From contig JAIWZP010000007.1 of NCBI GenBank assembly GCA_025201375.1, forward strand, positions 1 through 64,000: a DNA stretch of 64,000 bases, written 5' to 3'. Below are positions 56,976-64,000 of the stretch, piece by piece. The translations under genes and the position numbers were made by a program. Below the pieces are notes generated by a model. It was not told the DNA's origin, made no database searches, and saw only the letters and a program-made list of their open reading frames with translations. Source of the DNA: Gongronella butleri. Taxonomy: Eukaryota > Mucoromycota > Mucoromycetes > Mucorales > Cunninghamellaceae. Numbering within the stretch: the stretch's first letter is position 1; each line of letters begins with the position of its first letter.

Positions 56976-59900
56976 ATGGCCTCTGCGTCTTTGCACTTGC
57001 CTCTTGTTGCATGGCACCAGTATACCAACCGTGCAAAAGTCACATCGCTGGCCTATCACGCGCCTTTTGTTTATGCCGGGCAGAGCGACGGGCTCATTTG
57101 GGTGTACACGCTGAATGAGACCACGTTCAAGGTAACATGCTGAACGTGCGCAGGTTGCGGTGTGCCTGTGGAGAGCGGTCACTCACGCGCGTGTTTGATT
57201 TTTAGCCGAAATTCCTCTTTACGGGCCACAAACACCCCGTCACGGCGCTCTGCGTCCTCGAGATAAAGGCACAGACCCCTGCAAGCGTCGACACTGAGGG
57301 TATCTTGGTCAGCGCCGACGCCTCTGGGTAAGCGAAGCGAGAGAAATGGCGCCAATTCTTGGTCTTTGACTCATTTTCACATAAAAAAAAAAAAAAGCGA
57401 AATTGCCAAGTGGAACATCCACGATGGCCGCTGCCAAGCGGTCAACAGCTTTTCTGTCTTTTCCGTGCCCACGGCACTCAAGGTGTTTCCAGAAGTAAAA
57501 AAAAAAAAGACGCGATTGAATTGCCATGGCGACGCGTCCCTGACGCGCTTTTTTTGTTTTATTAGTTGTCCAGCCAGTACATTTTTTGCTATGGCCAGAG
57601 CAACGACATTTGCATCTTGAATGCTAGCACGCTCGACGTGGTCCGTGTGTGGGGCGGGCATCCCAATTGGGCGATTTGCACCAGCTACTTTGATCCTCGT
57701 ACGTCTTTTTTTTTTATTAGCTTGACCCAAAAGAAGCGCACACGTTCCTCATTTCATTTTTTTTTTATATAGTGGAGAAGCGTCTGCGGTTGATCACAGC
57801 GACCGTCGAGGGCCAATTGGACCGATGGGATGTGGAAACGACGAATATGACCGTGTACAAGGACAAGCAATCCGTGCAACATGACTCCATTGCGCAGGTG
57901 GACGGCATTGATGAGCGTGTCATCGACCTTTTGTACGACACGGAGCTCACACTGTTCATCCTGCTCACCAACAGAAAAATTCTCGCCTTCCAGCTCATTG
58001 ACACCGGGTCGTCGCCAGCCTATTCGCCCCATTTCACGCTCTACATCGACAAGGAGACACAACAGCATCAGCAACAGGGAACCAGCCGGCCGCGCGACGA
58101 TTGGGCCGGTGCGAAAATCACGCAAACACGCCGACTTTACGCTTGGACCACGGTAAAAACGCGAAAAAAATGTGTATAACCAGGCGCTTGATGGTATTTT
58201 TTTCTTTTCCCTATTATCAGCGAGGTGACGTGTATGACTATGTGATTCTGCCGTCCAAAGGCGTCCCTGTAGGGTCGGTCGTGTCCAATGATGGCCAGAT
58301 TTACGACAGGTAACTTTTTTTTTTTTAATTTTTTAATATTTTGTTCTCATTTTCTTTTTTAGTGCCAAGCTGCTCAATGCGTACCTACTCTCGGATGAAC
58401 TGGATGGCTGGTCCATGACATTGCCTTGCCACTTGTCAGACGACTGCATTGCGCTATTGACGATGCTGAATCGTGATGACACCAGCCTGTTTAGTCTAGA
58501 TCGCCTACATTTGGACAACTCGGATCCAATGCCTACGCCGCGCGCCAAAGGTAAACACGCTGCAGCCGATTAAAAAAAAAAAAAAGAGGCACTTGCCTTG
58601 CCTGACGCGTTTTTTTTTATTTTAAATTTTTTTTTTTTTTGGTCATGAAGCCATCCCCTTGGCGTCGATCTGGCCAGTGACAGCTAATTCGCAGCCATGC
58701 AAGCAATCTGGCTTGATCATCACCACGACCATCCCCGTGAGCAGCAACCATTTGGCCATTGGTTATGGTAAGATCACGGCGTGTTTGGGTGCTTTTTTTT
58801 TCTTTTATTATTTGGGCTGACTTGGCTCTTGTTTTGTAATAGAAAATGGCACAATTGTTGTTGTGCCGCTGTCAGTGGCCATACTGTTCCTGAATGAGAT
58901 GCCCAAGCATATTGACCAGCGCCAAGATACCCGCGTCTTTGAACGAGCACACGATGGCAAGGTGACAAGCCTGCTCGTCCCTGACCATCACCACGCCGCC
59001 GACCCCAAATACCTCCTCTCGGGCGGCCGCGATGGCTGCGTCAAAATATGGAATTTGATGTATGTAAAAGAAAAACCAAGGTTTCTCAAGAAATGCGCGT
59101 CTCATTGTTTTTTTGTTTTTTTGTTTTTAGCAACGGCAAATTTGTCGCGTCGTTTGCGGTGCACGCGTCGCCGGTCAAGATGTTTGTCGAGCCTGCGGAG
59201 CAAAAGGATGTCAAGATTCGCAGCTGCGTGGTGTCCATTGCACATGACAATTCCATTGCGCTGATTTCCGTCGAATCCATGACATGGTAATAAAAAAAAA
59301 GCAACAGGCGCGCTTAAAACGCATATTTCTGACCCTTTTTTTTTTTTTTTACGTTTACTAGTTTGTACATCCTACCTGGCTATTCATATCCTCTGATGTG
59401 GATTCAATGGCGCGCTGCCGAGGATCTTGTGCTGTTTGGCTACAGCAACGACTGTGTCTTTGTGTGGGAGGTAAGGAAAGAGTGGTCAATTCCGCTTTTT
59501 TTCGTGCATGATTTCCCCCCCCCCTTTTTTTGCATTTATTTACTCGAATTGCTCATTTTCAAAATTAGTTGCAGGCGGGGCATTTGGACCGTGTGCTTGA
59601 TGGCAAGACGGCCAGGCACATTATGCAAGACGATCGGTACCCGATCAATCATTTAAACTCGGTGCCTGGGCGGAAACAGAGCGCCAGCCAGACGATCCAG
59701 ACGCGTGGCATCACGTCGATGGACAATGACATGTACACAAGTACGTTGGTGGCGCAAGTGTTTCATATCAATGTGCGTCGTCTGTGCCACGAATTGCGAT
59801 TGCCAGGGGCGTCAGATGTGTATACGAATGCCAGGCAGGCATACCAACAACAGCAACAGCACCAACAACAGCAGCACCAGATGGTGCCTTCCATGTCGGC

Positions 59901-62445
59901 CAGCTCGGCGGACACGAGCGTGACAGCCCAGCTATTGTCGTCGCCATTGCCCCCGTCATCGTCGTTATTTATGCCATCCGTGTCGCTGTCGTCGCCGTCG
60001 AGCCAGCAATACATGCCGGACAAATCGGATCCATTGGACATCCGACTCGACGACGATCTGGACACGGCGCATGCCATCAAAAACGACCACGCACTCAAAA
60101 AACGCGAACTCGCCTCCGCCATCATGTCCATCCTCTTGTCACTCGGCGTCGAATCACAATTCGAATCGCATTGCAAACAGCAATGGATCATGGACGCCGA
60201 TGCTGCCAATCGTGCCCCTGTCGCCTTTGGCATCCGTGGCCCACAAAACTACTTGTCGCTCGTCGTACCCACCACAGACCATTGGCAATCTTGGGCAACT
60301 TCCTCCACCGTCACCGCAATGCGCCTCCTCGCCATTGCCTTTCTCATGGATGCCGTCGATGCCGATGGTAATTTGTTAAAAAAAAAAAAAAAAAAAAGGA
60401 CGGGAATTGGCAACAGGGGAACGAATTCTGACGCGTTTCTCCTTTTTTTTTTAAAAAAAAAAAAAAAGGCACGACCATGGGCCGCCTGGCCGGCTACTTT
60501 GCCACGCTCCCGGACAGAGTCGGCCCATCTTGGGAAGCGCCGTCCTTGTCTTACTTGTGTCGCTATTGGCAAGATGAAAAGGGTAAAACGCAGAATGAAG
60601 AGATTTTATTGTCCACATCCTGATGAATTCTGCTATTTAATTAATTTCAGCGCGCAAGTTGTTTTCATTGAGTGTGACGCAGCTGGACAAAGTGCACTTG
60701 CATGCCCTTGTGTCGTACTGGCGCGCGTATTTGCCTGTTTGCAGCGCCAAGAACGATGCCGACGTGCAGGCGATGATGACGCGCGCAACGATTGTCCTTG
60801 CGCTCATTGGCTGCGACAATCCATTGTTGCTAGATGACTCGTAAGCGATCCACAAAGCTCCTTGTCCTTTGGGGCAAAAGTTGGGGCCATTTTAAGTCTT
60901 TTTTTCTCATTTTTTTTTTCGTTTTGTAGTGCGCGCAAAGAAACGGCCCTCAGTCTGACGTTACTTTTGTCTGACACGGATGTCGTCGATGTTGGTGTAC
61001 CACAGGGCGCGTCGTCGGGCCATGGTGGTGCGGGTGGTGGCCACTCGCAAGTTGGAAGTGGCGAAAATGGGCATGGCGTGATCACGGGGGACATGGGGAT
61101 GCAATTGACCAAGCTGACGTCGTCCATGCAGCTGTTGAGCGAGGGCTGCCAGACCTGGGAAGCCTACATCAACACATCCACGGTACTGCGCACCATCTTT
61201 GCCTATGCAAGCAGTCCTGTGGCCACCTTTTCATCCTCCTCGGCGCCATCAGCCACGGCGGCACAGACGGCCGGTGGAGGTGGCCCATCCACATCTAGTA
61301 CGACGGCTGGCAGCGGCAACATTACCACAGCCGGCGGTGACGCGCATCAAACGGGCGCCGGTGGCGGCCATGCCGGCCCTGCTGCGGCTAACAGCCATGG
61401 TGGAAATGGCCATGCTAGCCACCAGCACGCCTTGATGACGCCGCTTCTCGCAGCCATGCCCGCCAATTACCGCCAAACCGTGCGCCAGTACGCCAGACAG
61501 GCCATCTTCACGTTTGCACGCAATAATCACATGCCCCTCGTCATTGGCACACTCATCTATGACATTATACACACAAAATCCATCGACAAGCGCCTCGGCT
61601 ACCTGGGCATCATCTCCTCCTTTACGCGCAAGGTAAAAAGGATGCCCCAAAAAAAGCAATTAAAGGGTCATTTTTATTTATTTTCTTTCTTTTCTTTCCC
61701 CCATGCGTCACTCTCTCCCCTTAGAACCCGATGCTGCTCCACGGCCACGTGCATCAAGTCATTGAAGCCGTCGTCAAGACCCTGGACCCCAATGTGCCTC
61801 ATATGCGTGAACTTGTCGTGCAGTCGGCCACTTCCATTTTGCATGATTTGGTCAAAATGTAGGGCGAGGCAGGTGTAAAAACGATATCATTGATTTTTTT
61901 TTTTCTTTTTTTTTCCAGCTACCCCGTTGTCGATTTCAGCAGCAGCAGTCAAAAATTGGCGGTGGGCACGCCTGAAGGCGCCACCATTGTATACGACTTG
62001 CAGACGGCGACGCGATCGGCCGTCTTTGAGGTAGGAGAGAGCAGAAAAACGCGCTTTGGTGGAACCCCATTGGCCATTGGCCATGATCATGATCATTGAC
62101 CGCTTATTCTTGAAAATCTCCCCCCTCCCCAATTAGGGCCACACGGCAGCCGTGTCAGCAGTCAAGTTTTCGCCAGATACCAAGTTTGTAGCGACAGGGT
62201 CCCTGTGCGACCGCAGTGTGCGCGTGTGGTACACAAGTGTCAGTCTGCTAGGCATGTTCACCAGCACGTTCCAATCGCAGAGCAATCGGCACGGCGGCAT
62301 CAGCTCGCAAAAATCGCACAAAGTATTCTCGTTTGCCCTCCCCGACACCAATGTCTATGGTCCCGATGCCGTCGGGTTTGAATGGTCATCCAATCGCAGC
62401 GTCAAGCTGCGCGTCAAGGAAGTCGTCATGAGCTTCAATGTATAA
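56976..62445 (+). CDS. WDR7/rabconnectin-3-beta-like WD40 protein
   Basis: Eighteen exons, all in phase, encode 1374 residues; the first is 56976-57131 and the last 62137-62445. N-terminal WD repeats include VTSLAYHAPFVYAGQSDGLIWVY, GHKHPVTALCVL and WGGHPNWAICTS, then a second set (AHDGKVTSLLV...LLSGGRDGCVKIWNL). After a low-complexity spacer (Gln/Ser-rich, about 59850-60000) comes the helical middle typical of WDR7/WDR72. The C-terminal block NPMLLHGHVHQVIEAVVKTLD...GTPEGATIVYDLQTATRSAVFEGHTAAVSAVKFSPDTKFVATGS matches rabconnectin-3 beta most clearly. Rabconnectin-3 assembles and activates the V-ATPase on vesicles. The same job is likely here but unproven. A Gly/His/Ala-rich insert lies near 61015-61430. 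It shares a strand with the Crt10-like gene, with a 231-bp gap. Confidence 0.83.
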
Positions 62446-62513
62446 GTAAATTAAATCTATTGTTCTTTTGGGAGAGGATGCAAACAACTATGATGATCAG
62501 AGAGCGGGATGCT

Positions 62514-63911
62514 TCAGGAGCGCGCGACGTGAAGCGACGCAAAGGGCACCTGATGCAGAAGCGTGGGCTGGCCGGGCGCGCCTAAAAGAAGGCCGTTTTC
62601 GCTCGTGGCGCCAAAGATGGCCGATACACGGGTGTCCGCATGTGGCGATGGTGGATGCACGTCAATTGTGTGGTCCAGGTCGACCGTGCCAAAGACCATG
62701 GCATCTACAAGAAGGGGGGAAAATTAAAAATAAGCCATGGCCATTCCTTCTTTTTTTTTGGTACCTTGAGGTGCATGGCGCAGCAGGTCGGTGGGCGTGA
62801 CAGCATCTGTAGTCTTTTGAAGAAATTGAACCTTTTGGCCGACGTGCAAGTCGAGTGTGGTATCAACGGCCATGTTTCCGCGTGCGGGGTCGCCACTGGT
62901 GATACGTGCGACAACGGTATCGGCCGTGGCGTCATGGAAGGGTTGAATGGCCAGATAAAAGCTCTCGTCCTTATTTGTGTGTTTTGCGCCGTGGATCAGA
63001 TCGAGCAGCATGGCAGTGGCACCCTGGTCGTCGAGGTCGAGGATGACGTTGCCGCGGACACGCGTGATGGCGACAGGCGCGCCCATGGGCTCGAGTGCCG
63101 GGTGCGCAAGTGATGATGGCAATGGTGCACGAGTCGCAGGGGTATTCTTTTCAGACGCGTAGCTGGCAAAGCCAATGGTGCCCGCTGGCACGACAGTTCC
63201 CTGAAAGTACATCCAATGCGGTGTGCCCGTGACAAATGGCGTCGACGATGCGACAATCCCCATTTTTTGCGCGTCTGCAAACTTGTTGTCCACGGCCTGC
63301 AGCGCAGACTCCGGCTCGCGGTCGGACATGAGCCAGCAAAAGTTGGCATTGGGTGGCAGCGCGTCAAACACGGCGTCGGGTGACGCATTGGACGTTGGCG
63401 GCTGCGAGATTGAGTCAAAGGCCGCCCAGCCTTGCTTGTCCAACGCATTGCCCTGGTATTTGAACCGGTCAAAGTCCTGGACCGCGCCCCACCGACCCAC
63501 CGAGATGGTGCGGATGCGTGGCGCGTGTGGGTCGTGCGCCACGTGGAATGGCTGCACTTGCTCGTCCACGCCAATAAGCAGACTCACGCCGCTCTCGTAT
63601 TCCGGCACGCGATCCACCACACACCCGAGCACTAATGGCCGCGCCACAGCCGTGTCTTGGCCCTGCAGTGCGTCTTCCACCTTGGACATGGCGCGTTCAT
63701 AATCGCCAGACACAAACGACTTTGACATGAGCGCAACACACACCGTCGGACGTTGATGCTTGGCCAATTGACCCAGGATCGGCGCCAGGCACGCATCAAC
63801 ACTGCTGTCCAGCGTCGGACCCGTGCCCGTATGCCCGATCCACAAGGACCGGTGTTGACTTGCGCGTCGACGCAGCAGCGTCGAAGCCATTCGTGTCGTT
63901 GAACGCAGCAT
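62514..63911 (-). CDS. FIST-domain-like protein, possibly mitochondrial
   Basis: Two exons (63911-62765 and 62704-62514) encode 445 residues. The first ~25 residues are rich in Arg, Ser and Leu, without acidic residues, like a mitochondrial presequence. The body resembles FIST N and C sensory domains: GIVASSTPFVTGTPHWMYFQGTVVPAGTIGFASYA, then EPMGAPVAITRVRGNVILDLDDQGATAMLLDLI, GDPARGNMAVDTTLDLHVGQKVQFLQ, and in exon 2 DTRVSAIFGATSENGLLLGAP. FIST domains are thought to bind small ligands such as amino acids; FBXO22 is an F-box fusion. No F-box is visible here. The stop faces the WDR7-like stop 68 bp away. The domain call is by pattern only; a second in-frame ATG at 63890 is possible. Confidence 0.6.
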
Positions 63912-64000
63912 GGACAAGAAAATGGACAAGAAAAATAATAGACAAAGGGGGAAAAAGGGCAAAATCCAGCTTGCCAGGGACTGTCCAAAAAAAGGGCACA

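Noticed and set aside
1..64000. CRISPR arrays, prokaryotic operons, phage or plasmid features.
   Set aside because: Introns, poly(A)-type signals and domain content are eukaryotic; no direct-repeat/spacer array was seen.
1..64000. tRNA or rRNA genes.
   Set aside because: I saw no cloverleaf with conserved GTTCRA-type box and anticodon arm, and no rRNA motif; a covariance-model scan would be needed to exclude a tRNA with an intron.

Overview
This is nuclear DNA from an intron-rich fungus. The evidence is a chitin synthase with the QRRRW and EDR motifs, a Zn(II)2Cys6 regulator, a Crt10-like WD40 protein, an Sds3-like Sin3-complex subunit and pervasive GT-AG introns. An NAD-dependent L-lactate dehydrogenase, a WDR7/rabconnectin-type protein, an OST-alpha/TMEM184 protein and a Reeler-domain protein, together with the intron density, lean towards an early-diverging (Mucoromycota-like) lineage. 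That placement is inference; no rRNA or organelle marker is present. I spliced every gene below by hand, and all accepted exon joins keep frame.

Layout, left to right. 0-12.5 kb: an edge exon, a Reeler-domain membrane protein (-), L-lactate dehydrogenase (+), the first copy of a dispersed non-coding repeat, a large low-complexity orphan (+), Emg1/Nep1 (-) head-to-head with an F-box/ankyrin protein (+), and a ZCCHC10-like zinc-knuckle protein with an RS tail (-). 13-16.7 kb: cofilin (+) and an Sds3-like gene (-), separated by relics showing that a cofilin-Sds3 pair was once duplicated and then lost one different gene per copy. 17-22.5 kb: a gene-poor, AT-rich island studded with the 7-mer TACNGTA, containing a decayed serine carboxypeptidase gene.

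23-33 kb: Xaa-Pro aminopeptidase P (+), chitin synthase (-), OST-alpha/TMEM184 family protein (+), SAP30BP/HCNGP family protein (+). 33-43.8 kb: a second copy of the dispersed repeat, then a ~3.8 kb tandem duplication carrying two nearly identical secreted carboxylesterases; the first unit also carries a broken 3' end of the neighbouring helicase. 42.9-48.5 kb: a 28-exon ZGRF1-like SF1 helicase (-). 49-50 kb: the third copy of the dispersed repeat.

50-64 kb: a LENG1/Cir_N-type protein (-) head-to-head with a regulator carrying two zinc clusters (+), a Crt10-like WD40 protein (+), a WDR7-like WD40 protein (+), and a FIST-domain-like protein (-).

The genes are mostly housekeeping (rRNA modification, actin turnover, peptide and wall metabolism, splicing, vesicle acidification, DNA repair) and form no obvious pathway cluster. 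The distinctive signals are genomic: two local tandem duplications at different stages of decay, a 7-mer-rich island, a three-copy repeat family, and an intron layout of A-rich 5' part, T-rich 3' part and a CTGACGCG-like branch site.
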